A DNA stretch of 48,105 bases, from contig CADCTF010000122.1 in NCBI GenBank assembly GCA_902805655.1, positions 1 through 48,105 of the forward strand, read 5' to 3'. This document shows positions 7,642-16,120 of the stretch, piece after piece. Under the pieces are notes generated by a model, which was not told the DNA's origin, did no database searches, and was given only the letters and a program-made list of their open reading frames with translations. A program made the position numbers and the translations under genes. Source of the DNA: an uncultured Acidimicrobiales bacterium (lineage in GTDB: Bacteria; Actinomycetota; Acidimicrobiia; Acidimicrobiales; CADCTF01). Each line of letters begins with the position of its first letter. Within the stretch, counting starts at the first letter, position 1.

Positions 7642-7929
7642 AGCCGGGGGGACTGTCAGGGTGTGCGCATGGCAATGAGCGAGCGGGACCGGGCGATCCT
7701 CGACTTCGAGCGCTCGTGGTGGCAGGAAGACGGTCTGAAGGAAGACGCCATCCGCCTCCGCTTCACCCTCTCGGCCACCCGGTACTACCAGATCGTCCAC
7801 GAGCTGCTCGACGAGCCCGAGGCCATGGTCTACGACCCCCTGGTGGTCCGCCGCCTGCGTCGGGATCGCGACCGGCGGCGCAAGGCCCGCTTCGAGGGCC
7901 GCTCGGCCGGCGGTCCGCAGGTCCGGTGA
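7639..7929 (+). CDS. DUF3263-family actinobacterial protein
   Basis: A small basic protein with the DUF3263 core: SERDRAILDFERSWW, LSATRYYQIVHELLDEPEA, DPLVVRRLRRDRDRRRKARFEG. The middle looks like a helix-turn-helix, so a DNA-binding role is plausible but unproven. The leaderless signal favours GTG 7639 (96 residues); the more conservative start is ATG 7669 (86 residues), where similarity to the family begins. Its stop overlaps the LytR_C gene by 4 nt (GTGA). A DUF3263 gene just before a LytR_C gene is a common actinobacterial pairing. Confidence 0.82.
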   Translation: MSRGDCQGVRMAMSERDRAILDFERSWWQEDGLKEDAIRLRFTLSATRYYQIVHELLDEPEAMVYDPLVVRRLRRDRDRRRKARFEGRSAGGPQVR

Positions 7930-8582
7930 GCAAGGCTGCGCATGCGACCGACGACGGCTCGCTGGCCCGTTCGGCCGGTGGAGCCCTCGGTCGGGGCATC
8001 CTCCTCCTGCTCCTGGCCGTAGGCATCGGTGTGGTCCTGCTGGCCGGCACCGACCAGACGGCTCCAGCCGATCGACTCGTCGCCGCGGCCGCGGATGAGG
8101 GCACTTCCGATGGCGGCGGGGGCGAACCCCGCGGCACCGGCACGTCGACGTCGACCTCGACAGTCCCTCAGGCGCCGCCCACGGTGCCGACGCGACCCGC
8201 GCGGGACGTGAAGGTGCTGGTGGCCAACGGCACCGACGTGCAGGGCGCCGGCCGCAACGTCACCGAGGTGCTCCGGCCTCCGGGCTACAACCTCCTGTCC
8301 CCGGTCGACGCCACCGGCGCCAAGGTCGACGCCACGAGCGTCTACTTCGCGCCCGAGTACGCGCCCGAGGCCGGCGCCATCGCGCAGGCCCTGGAGGTTC
8401 CGCCCGCAGCTGTGAAGCCGCTGCCGGCCGAGGCGCCTGTGCGGGCGCTGAACGACGCGAACGTGCTCGTGGTCGTCGGCTCCGAGCTCGCCGCCCGCAC
8501 TGCCGCGCCGACCACCACCACGGCTGGCCCCGCCGCGACCACCACGACGGCGAGAGCCGGCGCGACCACCACCACCCGCTGA
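7926..8582 (+). CDS. LytR C-terminal-domain membrane-anchored protein
   Basis: A 218-residue protein with a short basic cytosolic end, one transmembrane helix (GILLLLLAVGIGVVLLA, ~residues 26-43), and a Ser/Thr/Gly/Pro-rich linker. A LytR_C domain follows (VKVLVANGTDVQGAGRNVTEVL through NVLVVVGSEL), and then a Thr/Ala-rich tail with three runs of four threonines. LytR_C domains occur at the end of LytR-CpsA-Psr wall-polymer ligases; here the domain stands alone, without the ligase. It is probably extracellular and linked to the cell envelope. GTG 7926 overlaps the preceding stop, and the 3' end overlaps the next gene by CTGA. Confidence 0.85.
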   Translation: MSKAAHATDDGSLARSAGGALGRGILLLLLAVGIGVVLLAGTDQTAPADRLVAAAADEGTSDGGGGEPRGTGTSTSTSTVPQAPPTVPTRPARDVKVLVANGTDVQGAGRNVTEVLRPPGYNLLSPVDATGAKVDATSVYFAPEYAPEAGAIAQALEVPPAAVKPLPAEAPVRALNDANVLVVVGSELAARTAAPTTTTAGPAATTTTARAGATTTTR

Positions 8583-10483
8583 CCGACCGCCTCCCGGCCG
8601 AGCCGGGCGCCCGACGTCGGCGCGCTCCGCTCGTTCCGCTCCTCCTTCTCGCCGTGCTCGTCTTCGCCGGCGCGCTCGTGATCGGTCAGCAGCTGTTCCC
8701 TCTCGGCTCGCCGAACAGGGACGAGCCGGTCTACCTGGCGTTCGCCGACATGCTCCGCGACGGGCGCCTGACCCTCAGCGCCTCTGAGCACTGGCCGTTC
8801 CGACCGTGGGCGTCGGGCCGCGTCGACGGGCGCATCGTCCTCAAGTACGCCCCACCTTGGCCCGCCGTGCTGGCCGTCTTCGACGCCGCGGTCGGCTATG
8901 CCCGTGCGGCCTCTGCGCTGGCGGCCGCCGCCGCCACGGTTCTCGTGGGCCTGCTGGCCCGGCAGGTCGTGGACCGGACGAGCACGGCCGTGCTGGCCGC
9001 CGCCTTCTTCGGTCTGACGCCCATGGTGCTGATCCAGGGCGGCACCGCGCTGTCGTACGTGTTCCAGGTGGCGCTCGGCGTAGGCACCGTCATCGTGCTG
9101 GTAGCCGGGGCCCGGCGGTCGTCGTTGCGACTGCTGGCCCTTGCCGGCTTCCTCTTCGGGCTCTGCGCCTTCGCACGGGCCTTCGACGCCGTCATCTTCG
9201 TCGGGCCCTTCGCCGCCTTCACCCTGCTGTGGCACTGGCGCCGAATCGTCGCGTTCGGGGTGGGCGCGCTGCCTTCGCTTGGGGCGTTCCTGGCCTACAA
9301 CGCGCTGATCGTCGGCGGGATCCACCTGCTGCCCTTCACCGTCACCGGTGACAAGGACGGCTTCGGCTTCGGCGAGCGGGGCGTGTTCCCGGACAGCACC
9401 GTCCCGTTCACCTTCCTGAACGGCCTGGAGGGCACGGTCACCAACCTGGCCTGGTTGGTTCCGTGGTCGTTCGGAGGGCCGATCCTTCTCGCCCTCGCCG
9501 TGCTGGGCGTGCGGCGCGCCAGGCCCAGCGAGGTCAAGCGGGGGCTGCTCTTGATGGCCGGGGCCTACAGCCTGGCGTACGTCTTCTTCTGGGGCAGCTA
9601 CGCCATCGTCCACCACTGGCGGGGGGCGGCCTCGCTCGGTCCCTTCTACCACCTGCCCCTCCTGGTGCCGCTCGCGATCTTCGGGGCCATCGGCCTCGGC
9701 GACGTCATCGAGCGGGTCCGGCGTCCGCCTCGCGCCGTCACCGCCGTCACGCTCGTGGTGATGGCGGTGATGACCCTGGCCTGGATACCCCCGAAGATCG
9801 CCGCCAGCGAGACCATCCGGAGGCGGTTCGCGCGAGCCGAGGCGGTAGCCGACGACATGCCGTCCCCCGGTCTCCTCTTCCTGACCGACCAGGGCGTCTT
9901 CGGCTTCGACAGCTGGACCCCGTTCCTCTTCAACGACCCCGACCTCGACCAGCCCGTGCTGTATCCGGAGGACCGGGCGGCCGAGAACTTCGCGGTGATC
10001 GACCGCTTCCCCGGCCGTCACTACGCCCGGCTCGTGGCCTTGCCGGACAACACGGTGCCCCGACGCTTCAAGCTGGTGACGCTGGAGGTGCAGACGGCCG
10101 CATCGCTGGACGTCACGCTGCAGATCCAGCCCCCGCTCGGGACGCGAGCGCAGGCCTACGTGGTGGACGGCCGCCGCGAGGTGCTGCGCCCGGTCGAGCC
10201 GCTGACCAGATGGACCATCACGCCACGGCCGGACCCGGCCCCGAGCGGGCTGGCCGAGCCCGGTCGCTTCACAGTCGGCTTCGCGTCGGGCACGTTGGCG
10301 TTCGGGATGGAGCTCGTCACGGTGGACACGGGGGCGGTCGAGCGGTGGGAGATCCGGATCCCCTACCGCGTCGTGGACGACCGGATCGAGCTGCTCCGCC
10401 CGGGGCGGGGGTTCCGGATGGCCGGCGGCCTGTGGATCGACGCCGACACGTCGTCTCTCCTGCGTGAGGCGCCCGGCGGGTAG
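8579..10483 (+). CDS. Membrane glycosyltransferase of the PMT/ArnT (GT39-like) type
   Basis: About 634 residues with roughly ten transmembrane helices in the N-terminal 400 and a soluble C-terminal domain. Right after the first helix is NRDEPVYLAF (Asp48-Glu49), the DE motif that catalyses transfer from a polyprenyl-phosphate sugar in this superfamily. It likely glycosylates a wall polymer, lipid or protein on the outer face. The frame opens at CTG 8579, overlapping the LytR_C stop (CTGA). Starting there gives the basic segment TDRLPAEPGARRRRAP before the first helix. The only standard alternative, GTG 8654, would begin inside that helix. I prefer CTG. Confidence 0.8.
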   Translation: MTDRLPAEPGARRRRAPLVPLLLLAVLVFAGALVIGQQLFPLGSPNRDEPVYLAFADMLRDGRLTLSASEHWPFRPWASGRVDGRIVLKYAPPWPAVLAVFDAAVGYARAASALAAAAATVLVGLLARQVVDRTSTAVLAAAFFGLTPMVLIQGGTALSYVFQVALGVGTVIVLVAGARRSSLRLLALAGFLFGLCAFARAFDAVIFVGPFAAFTLLWHWRRIVAFGVGALPSLGAFLAYNALIVGGIHLLPFTVTGDKDGFGFGERGVFPDSTVPFTFLNGLEGTVTNLAWLVPWSFGGPILLALAVLGVRRARPSEVKRGLLLMAGAYSLAYVFFWGSYAIVHHWRGAASLGPFYHLPLLVPLAIFGAIGLGDVIERVRRPPRAVTAVTLVVMAVMTLAWIPPKIAASETIRRRFARAEAVADDMPSPGLLFLTDQGVFGFDSWTPFLFNDPDLDQPVLYPEDRAAENFAVIDRFPGRHYARLVALPDNTVPRRFKLVTLEVQTAASLDVTLQIQPPLGTRAQAYVVDGRREVLRPVEPLTRWTITPRPDPAPSGLAEPGRFTVGFASGTLAFGMELVTVDTGAVERWEIRIPYRVVDDRIELLRPGRGFRMAGGLWIDADTSSLLREAPGG

Positions 10484-10489
10484 GCAGGC

Positions 10490-11635
10490 TCAGGGCACGT
10501 AGGGGCCGAGCATGGCGAGCGTGCCGTAGAGCGTCATGGTCACCGCCCCGACGGCCAGCACCGCCCGCTCGACCCAGGGGCGGGCGCAGACCGTCGCCAG
10601 GGCCAGGACGATCGGGAACGCGGAGAACCCGTACCGCTCGAAGCTGCCGAGGTGGCTGCTGCACAGCGCGACGAGCACGGTGGCTGCCGCAAAGGCGCCG
10701 TAGCCGGCCGGCCATCGCCGGAACGCCACGACGACCAGAGCGACGAAGACGGCCGCCCACACGAGCCGGAAGGCGTTCGTCCCGATCTCCCCGGAGATGA
10801 GCTGCGAGGCGGGCCGGGACAGCGCGGTGATCGGGTCGACGAACGACCCCCGGAAGTTGGCCCGCGACTGGATGCTGTACGGCAGGCGGGGGTCACCGAA
10901 GGTGGCGCCCACCCACGCGAGGTATGCGACCGCACCGGCGACGGGCGAGGCCACCGCCGCCGCCCGGGCGACCCACGGCCCGAGCGCCAGGCCCCGAAGT
11001 CCGCGAAGCGCCTCCACGGCGAGGCCCACGGCGAGGAGCGGCGCCACCGGCCGTGAGAGGCCGACGAGCACGCCGAGGCCGGCGGCCAACCACCAGCGGT
11101 TCCGACGGGCCGCCAGCAACGCACCGGCTGCGAGTGCCATCCAGATCGGCTCGGAGTAGCCCCAGACCAGCACGAACGACGCCGGTGTCAGCGCCACGAG
11201 CCAGGCGGCGCGCCGGGCCATGGCGTGGTCGCCGAGCTCGACCAGCACCAGCCGGTGGAGCAGGGCCCCCAGCCCGAGGGCGGCCAGGTTGGCCAGCACC
11301 AGGAGGGCGAAGCCGTCGCCTCCGGGGAGGAAGGGGTCGGCGGCCCGCGTGAGGAGAGGCACGAGGGGAAAGAAGCGCAGCTCCTTCTCCGGCAACGCCT
11401 CGTAGCCACTGGCGGCGATCTGTACGTACCGCTCGGCATCCCACCCGAGGATGCCCTGGGCGACGTGGCGGGTCATCCACTCCGGCGGGTTGCTACGCCG
11501 GCCCTCGATCGCCCGGGCGAGAAGCCACGTGATGGCCACGATGACCCGGGCCAGCACCCATGCCGGCAGCGCAGCCAGGAGATCGGCCCGGACGCCCGCC
11601 CAACGGTGAGCCAGGGATCCGTCGACGGCGGGCAC
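10490..11635 (-). CDS. Integral membrane mannosyltransferase-like protein (PIG-V type)
   Basis: A 381-residue polytopic protein with about nine helices. It contains the PIG-V-like active-site stretch GILGWDAERYVQIAASGYE between helices 1 and 2, FFPLVPLL, and VWGYSEPIWMALAAGALLAARR. PIG-V enzymes add mannose from dolichyl/polyprenyl-phosphate-mannose, and bacterial homologues are thought to build envelope glycolipids. The start is set at GTG 11635, 22 nt from the divergent OtsB-like gene; the longer frame upstream lies antisense to that gene and is not protein-like. It converges tail to tail with the GT39-like gene, 6 nt apart. Confidence 0.8.
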   Translation of the reverse strand: MPAVDGSLAHRWAGVRADLLAALPAWVLARVIVAITWLLARAIEGRRSNPPEWMTRHVAQGILGWDAERYVQIAASGYEALPEKELRFFPLVPLLTRAADPFLPGGDGFALLVLANLAALGLGALLHRLVLVELGDHAMARRAAWLVALTPASFVLVWGYSEPIWMALAAGALLAARRNRWWLAAGLGVLVGLSRPVAPLLAVGLAVEALRGLRGLALGPWVARAAAVASPVAGAVAYLAWVGATFGDPRLPYSIQSRANFRGSFVDPITALSRPASQLISGEIGTNAFRLVWAAVFVALVVVAFRRWPAGYGAFAAATVLVALCSSHLGSFERYGFSAFPIVLALATVCARPWVERAVLAVGAVTMTLYGTLAMLGPYVP

Positions 11636-11657
11636 GTCCGAGAGTAGGACCGCTACG

Positions 11658-12470
11658 GTGCGCGCCGTGCCCGCGCCGGACCCGCTCGACACCTGGGTGG
11701 CCCACGCCGTCGAGAAGCCTGGCGCCACCGGCATCTTCACCGACTTCGACGGCACCCTGGCTCCCATCGTCGACGATCCGGCCGCGGCTCGGGCGGTGGA
11801 CGGAGCGGTCGACGCCCTCCACCGGTTGGCCGCACGGTTCGGCGTCGTGGCGGTGATCTCGGGTCGTCCCGTGCGCTTCTTGATGGACCGGCTCGAGCTC
11901 TCCACCCGCCCCCAGGCGACCAACCTGGTCGTCGCCGGCTTGTACGGGCTCGAGCGGGCTCGCGGGTCCGCGGTCGAGCTGCACCCCGACGCAGGCCGGT
12001 GGGCCGAAGCCGTGGCCGACGCCGCAGCGCGAGCCGAGGCCGATGCTCCGCCGGACGTGCTGGTCGAGCGAAAGGGCCTGTCGTTCACGCTGCACGTGCG
12101 GACCTCTCCCATGTCGGCCGACTGGGCCCGGTCGTGGATCGAGGCGTGCGCCGCGGCAACCGGACTCGTGTCGCACCCGGCCCGCATGAGCTACGAGCTG
12201 CGCCCGCCCGTGGAGATCGACAAGGGCACCGTGGTGGCCGAGCTGCTGGACGACATGTCGGCCGGGTGCTTCCTCGGCGACGACCTGGGTGACCTGCCCG
12301 CCTTCGACGCGCTCGACCGGCTCACGGCCGACCGGGGCCTGGCCGGTCTGAAGGTCGGCGTGCGGAGCGCCGAGGCGCCGCAGGAGCTCATCGAGCGGGC
12401 CGACGTGCTGGTAGAGGGCCCGGTCGGCTCGGCGCAGCTGCTCGAGCGTCTCGGTCTCGACGGGGCCTGA
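11658..12470 (+). CDS. otsB: Trehalose-6-phosphate phosphatase (HAD family, OtsB-like)
   Basis: A 270-residue HAD phosphatase. Motif I is FTDFDGTLAPIVDDP (nucleophile Asp29, acid/base Asp31), followed by AVISGRPVRFLMDRL and the cap region VAGLYGLERAR. Late motifs are ELRPPVEIDKGTVVAELL and the Mg-binding CFLGDDLGDLPAF. Together these are the trehalose-phosphatase pattern. It would dephosphorylate trehalose 6-phosphate made by the GT20 enzyme encoded on the opposite strand at 12483-13865, 12 nt away tail to tail. GTG 11658 has a TAGGAC box 7 nt upstream. A related phosphosugar such as glucosylglycerate phosphate cannot be excluded, given gpgS nearby. Confidence 0.85.
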   Translation: MRAVPAPDPLDTWVAHAVEKPGATGIFTDFDGTLAPIVDDPAAARAVDGAVDALHRLAARFGVVAVISGRPVRFLMDRLELSTRPQATNLVVAGLYGLERARGSAVELHPDAGRWAEAVADAAARAEADAPPDVLVERKGLSFTLHVRTSPMSADWARSWIEACAAATGLVSHPARMSYELRPPVEIDKGTVVAELLDDMSAGCFLGDDLGDLPAFDALDRLTADRGLAGLKVGVRSAEAPQELIERADVLVEGPVGSAQLLERLGLDGA

Positions 12471-12482
12471 CGGCTCCGGCCT

Positions 12483-13865
12483 TCAGCGGGCGGCGGCGAG
12501 CTGCTGTTGCAGCCAGTCGTCCGGTGTGTGGCAGGTGGCTGCCTGCCGCAGGCCGGCGGCCAGGCGCCCTCGTTCGTCGTCCGGCATCGACAGCGCGCGA
12601 TGCAGGGCATCGGCCGTGCCGGCCACATCGAAGGGGTTGACCTCGAGGGCCCAGGGAGCGAGCTCGTCCCACGCGCCGCTCTCGCGGGACAGGAGGAGCA
12701 CGCCGTCGCGCTCGTTCACGGCCGGACCCTCCTTGGCGACCAGGTTCAGCCCGTCACGCACGGGGTTGACCAGAAGGGCGTCGTAGCGCCGGAGCCCGGC
12801 TACCGACGCCGGGAAGTTGTCGGTGGGGTCGAAGTGGATCGGCGTCCATGTCGGCGTTCCCCACTTCGCGTTGACGCGCTCGATCACCGACTCCACCTCC
12901 GATCGGTACGAGAGGTACTCGGGCAGCGACTGGCGTGACGGGTAGACGAACGCGGCGAAGACCACCTGCTGGCGCCACTCCGGGTAGGTCTCCAGCAGGT
13001 CGTCGTAGGCCCAGAAGCCCCGCAGCAGGTTCTTCGACAGCTCGATGCGGTCGACCCGGACGATGAGCTTGCGGGTGCCGACGAGCGCCTCGAGGTCGGC
13101 GTGCGCCGACTCGCTGGCCGGCGAGCCGACCACGTTCCGCACGTCGTCGAGGTCGGGGGCCGCCGGGGCGACGAACGTCGTCGGCGTGGCGCCCAGGCGC
13201 TCCTCGCAGCAGGCGATGAAGGCGTCGGCCCAACGCGGCGAGTGGAAGCCGCAGGCACGGTGACCGGCCAAGCCGACGAGCAGCTCCTCGCCCACGCCGT
13301 CGGGCAGCATCCGCAGGACGTCGGGCTCGCAGAAGGGGGTGTGGTTGAAGTGGACGGTGGCCAGGTCGGGGCGCGAGGTCCGCAGTCGGTCACCGAGCAG
13401 CGGGAGGTGGTAGTCCTGCACCAGCACGGTGGCACCCTGTGGAGCGGTGTCGGCCACGAGGGTCGCGAACCGTTCGTTGACCCGCCGGTACGCACCCCAA
13501 GCCTCACGCCACCGCCGGTCGATGCGTGGCCTGCGGGGTGAGTCGAACATGTGGTGGTGCAGGAACCAGAGCGTCGAGTTGGCGACGACGTCGTAGTACA
13601 TCCCGTAGGACGCAGCGTCGATGTCGAGCAGCTGCACGGCGAAGCCCTCTGCGCCCACCAGGCCCCGGGCCGCCGCCTCACGGTCGTCGTCGGTGATGGC
13701 GGCGGCGATCCAGGTGGCCCCTCGACCCGCGACACCGGGCCCGAGAGCGGAGACCAGGCCGCCCGCCGCCCGCCGCATGGTGAGCTCGCCGGAGGCGTCA
13801 CGGGCGAAGGACAGAGGCCCGCGATTGGACACGACGACGAGGTCGGGCTCCACGTGCGGCACCAT
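12483..13865 (-). CDS. otsA: GT20 glycosyltransferase, trehalose-6-phosphate synthase-like
   Basis: A 460-residue GT-B enzyme of family GT20. It has the N-terminal VVSNRGPLSF and AAGGLVSAL (glycine-rich acceptor loop), LVQDYHLPLLGDRLR, and VNPVRDGLNLVAKE near the donor site. The nucleotide-phosphate motif keeps the R-x4-K spacing but reads RIELSKNLLRGF, where canonical OtsA has R-x4-KG. The acceptor helix is FNHTPFCEPD, where OtsA has an FHIPFP-like stretch. It is therefore a divergent subfamily: trehalose 6-phosphate is the most likely product, but a related disaccharide or a pseudo-glycosyltransfer is possible. The start codon is only 8 nt from that of the divergent glycerate kinase. Confidence 0.78.
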   Translation of the reverse strand: MVPHVEPDLVVVSNRGPLSFARDASGELTMRRAAGGLVSALGPGVAGRGATWIAAAITDDDREAAARGLVGAEGFAVQLLDIDAASYGMYYDVVANSTLWFLHHHMFDSPRRPRIDRRWREAWGAYRRVNERFATLVADTAPQGATVLVQDYHLPLLGDRLRTSRPDLATVHFNHTPFCEPDVLRMLPDGVGEELLVGLAGHRACGFHSPRWADAFIACCEERLGATPTTFVAPAAPDLDDVRNVVGSPASESAHADLEALVGTRKLIVRVDRIELSKNLLRGFWAYDDLLETYPEWRQQVVFAAFVYPSRQSLPEYLSYRSEVESVIERVNAKWGTPTWTPIHFDPTDNFPASVAGLRRYDALLVNPVRDGLNLVAKEGPAVNERDGVLLLSRESGAWDELAPWALEVNPFDVAGTADALHRALSMPDDERGRLAAGLRQAATCHTPDDWLQQQLAAAR

Positions 13866-13873
13866 AACCTGTG

Positions 13874-14890
13874 ATGCCCAACGTCCTCGCCGCCCCGGAC
13901 AAGTTCCGGGGCACCGCCACCGCCCCCGAGGTCGCAGCCGCCGTGGCGGCTGCGGCGCGCGAGGCGGGCTGGACCTGTGACGAGGTTCCGGTCGCCGACG
14001 GCGGGGAGGGGATCCTCGACGCGATGGGAGGCCTGGCCAAGCACACCCGCGTCCAGGGACCGCTCGGGGAGGTGGTCGACGCCGAGTGGCGGTTGAAGGA
14101 CCGCACCGCCGTGATCGAGACGGCTCGCGCCGCCGGCCTCGACCTGGTGGGCGGCGCCGAGTGGAACGACCCGTTGCGCGCGTCCACCGCAGGCGTCGGC
14201 CAGCTGGTCATGGCGGCGGCCGCAGCCGGCGCGAAGCGCATCGTGGTCGGGGTGGGCGGCTCCGCCACCACCGACGGAGGGCAGGGCTGCCTGGAGTCGC
14301 TCGAGCCGCGGGCCCGACTGTCGGGCATCGAGCTCGTCGTCGCATGCGACGTGACCACCACCTTCCTCGAGGCCGCCTCCGTCTTCGCGCCACAGAAGGG
14401 GGCATCGGCGGCTCAGGTGGAGCTCCTGCGCCGGCGACTCGACCGGTTGGCGCAGCTCTACCTCGAGACCTACGGGGTCGACGTTCGCGACCTGCCCGGC
14501 TCCGGAGCGGCGGGCGGGTTGGCCGGCGGTCTGGCGGCCGTCGGCTTCGAGCTGGTTCCGGGCTTCGATCTCGTGGCCGACGCGCTCGACCTGGCTTCCC
14601 GGGTGGAGAGCGCAGACCTCGTCGTCACCGGGGAGGGCTTCGTCGACGAGCAGTCCTTCGCCGGCAAGGTGGTCGGTGGCGTCACGGAGATGGCCGCCGA
14701 AGCGGGCGTGCCGGTGCTCGTGGTGGCAGGCGAGGTCTTCGCCGGGCTGCCGGCCGGTCTGGCCGACGGCGCGGCGAAGGTCGAGATGGTCTCGCTGGTC
14801 GAGGAGTTCGGCCGCGAACGCGCCTTCGCGGAGACCTCCTCGTGCGTCACCGAGGCGGTCGTTCGACGGCTGCGAGCCGGGCCGGGATAG
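13874..14890 (+). CDS. Glycerate kinase (type I, GlxK/GarK family)
   Basis: A 338-residue protein with the family hallmarks: APDKFRGTATAPEVAAA at the N-terminus, VPVADGGEGILDA, VGVGGSATTDGGQGCLE (substrate/ATP loop), and GSGAAGGLAGGLAA with VVTGEGFVDEQSFAGKV. It phosphorylates D-glycerate to a phosphoglycerate, feeding lower glycolysis. A neighbouring gene for glucosyl-3-phosphoglycerate synthase makes a link with glucosylglycerate turnover attractive, as hydrolysis of glucosylglycerate releases glycerate; that link is inference. ATG 13874 (or GTG 13871) almost touches the otsA-like start. Confidence 0.9.
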   Translation: MPNVLAAPDKFRGTATAPEVAAAVAAAAREAGWTCDEVPVADGGEGILDAMGGLAKHTRVQGPLGEVVDAEWRLKDRTAVIETARAAGLDLVGGAEWNDPLRASTAGVGQLVMAAAAAGAKRIVVGVGGSATTDGGQGCLESLEPRARLSGIELVVACDVTTTFLEAASVFAPQKGASAAQVELLRRRLDRLAQLYLETYGVDVRDLPGSGAAGGLAGGLAAVGFELVPGFDLVADALDLASRVESADLVVTGEGFVDEQSFAGKVVGGVTEMAAEAGVPVLVVAGEVFAGLPAGLADGAAKVEMVSLVEEFGRERAFAETSSCVTEAVVRRLRAGPG

Positions 14891-14903
14891 CCTCCCGGCC
14901 GTG
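14888..14903 (+). promoter_or_regulatory. -10 box overlapping the glycerate kinase stop, leaderless start of next gene
   Basis: TAGCCT (14888-14893) begins with the TAG stop of the glycerate kinase gene. Seven bases later is the GTG (14901) of the AI-2E-type permease. The geometry suggests an internal promoter making a leaderless transcript. Confidence 0.45.
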
Positions 14904-16106
14904 ACCGAACGCCTGCGGCGGGCAGGCCAGGTCGCTTGGGCGTTGGTCGGGGTGGCTGTGCTGCTGGCCGTGCTCGGGCTCCTGGCTTGGGCTTTCCGCG
15001 TGATCTTCCCGCCCTTGATCCTGGCTGCGGCGATCGTCTTCATCCTCAACCCGGTGGTCACCCGGCTCCAGCACCGGGGTCTTCCCCGGGCCGTCGCCGC
15101 CGGGCTCGCCTACGTGGCCGTGCTGACCGTTCTGGTCGTCGCCGCCGTGCTGATCTTCCCGCTTGCCGCAGGCCAGGTCGACCAGCTGGCCGCGGACGCG
15201 CCGGAGATCGAGTCCAAGGTCGAGACGTTCATCGCCGACATCGCCGCCACCTCGCAGGGGACCTTCTTCGAGTTCAGCGAGCAGGACGTCGAGCAGGCCG
15301 TCTCACGGGAAGAGACCACCTTCGAGGAGCAGGTCGCTCAGCTCCGGCGCATCGGCGCCGAGATCTTCCATGCCCTCCTGGTGCTGGTGCTCGCCCCGAT
15401 CATCGCCTTCTACCTCCTGGTCGACGTGCCGCACCTCCGCAAGGTGGCCGAGTCACTCATCCCGGCCGGCGCCAGGCACGAGGTGCTGGTGGTCTCTCAC
15501 CGGCTCAACCGCGCCATCGGGGGCTTCTTCCGCGGCCAGCTGCTGGTGGCCCTGCTGGTCGGGGTGATGTGCTCGCTCGGGCTGGCCGCCATCGGCCTGG
15601 AGTTCTGGTTCCTGATCGGCATGATCGCCGGGCTGTTCAACGTCATCCCGCTGGTCGGACCATGGATCGGCGGCATCCCCGGAGTCACCATCGCCCTCAC
15701 CACCGGCACGCCGCTGCAGGCGCTGCTCGTCGTGGTGGTGATGGTTGCGGTGCAGCAGATCGACAACCACTTCATCACCCCTCAGGTCATGCAACGCATC
15801 GTCCACCTGCACCCGGCGGCCGTGATCCTGGGGCTGCTGGCGGGGGGGAGCATGGGCGGCTTCCTCGGGCTCATGCTGGCCGTGCCGGCCGCGGCTGCGC
15901 TCAAGATCGTGATAGGTGACGTGTGGCGGGTGCACATCCTCGGAGAGCCCATCGACCCACTCGGTGAGGTGGACATGGGGGCCGGAATCGTGGAGGACGT
16001 GGCCGACCGCCAGGAGAACCAGGGGCTCGGCGGCGACGACGCCAGCCGTCCGGATGAGGCGGATGCGGGAGCGGCTGCCTCTGCGCTGGACCGCCCTACG
16101 AGCTGA
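14901..16106 (+). CDS. AI-2E/PerM-family membrane transporter
   Basis: A 401-residue protein of the YhhT/PerM (PF01594) fold. Two N-terminal helices surround FPPLILAAAIVFILNPVV. A soluble region (~residues 95-150) rich in acidic residues comes next, followed by helices including VLVLAPIIAFYLLVDVP, and the family signatures GFFRGQLLVALLVGVM and NVIPLVGPWIGGIPG. The C-terminal tail is acidic and disordered. Members export small molecules or act as Na+/H+ antiporters; the substrate is unknown. The gene follows glycerate kinase by 10 nt but seems to have its own promoter. It converges on gpgS. Confidence 0.87.
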   Translation: MTERLRRAGQVAWALVGVAVLLAVLGLLAWAFRVIFPPLILAAAIVFILNPVVTRLQHRGLPRAVAAGLAYVAVLTVLVVAAVLIFPLAAGQVDQLAADAPEIESKVETFIADIAATSQGTFFEFSEQDVEQAVSREETTFEEQVAQLRRIGAEIFHALLVLVLAPIIAFYLLVDVPHLRKVAESLIPAGARHEVLVVSHRLNRAIGGFFRGQLLVALLVGVMCSLGLAAIGLEFWFLIGMIAGLFNVIPLVGPWIGGIPGVTIALTTGTPLQALLVVVVMVAVQQIDNHFITPQVMQRIVHLHPAAVILGLLAGGSMGGFLGLMLAVPAAAALKIVIGDVWRVHILGEPIDPLGEVDMGAGIVEDVADRQENQGLGGDDASRPDEADAGAAASALDRPTS

Positions 16107-16120
16107 GAGCCGGTACGCCC

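Noticed and set aside
6841-7929. A single 362-residue protein running from the kinase N-terminus into DUF3263
   Set aside because: After residue ~47 the frame becomes Arg-rich noise until the DUF3263 start. The kinase domain continues in another frame, so this is a pseudogene plus a separate gene.
8500-8580. ACC-rich repeats as a possible repeat element
   Set aside because: They encode the Thr/Ala-rich tail of the LytR_C protein, with no regular unit or spacer; ordinary low-complexity coding sequence.
13865-13873. TAACCT as -10 box for glycerate kinase
   Set aside because: It touches the GTG and lies 3 nt from the ATG, so the start of transcription would fall inside the gene.
12884-15061. 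A 725-codon minus-strand frame
   Set aside because: It is antisense to glycerate kinase and then out of frame inside the GT20 gene; no motif supports it.
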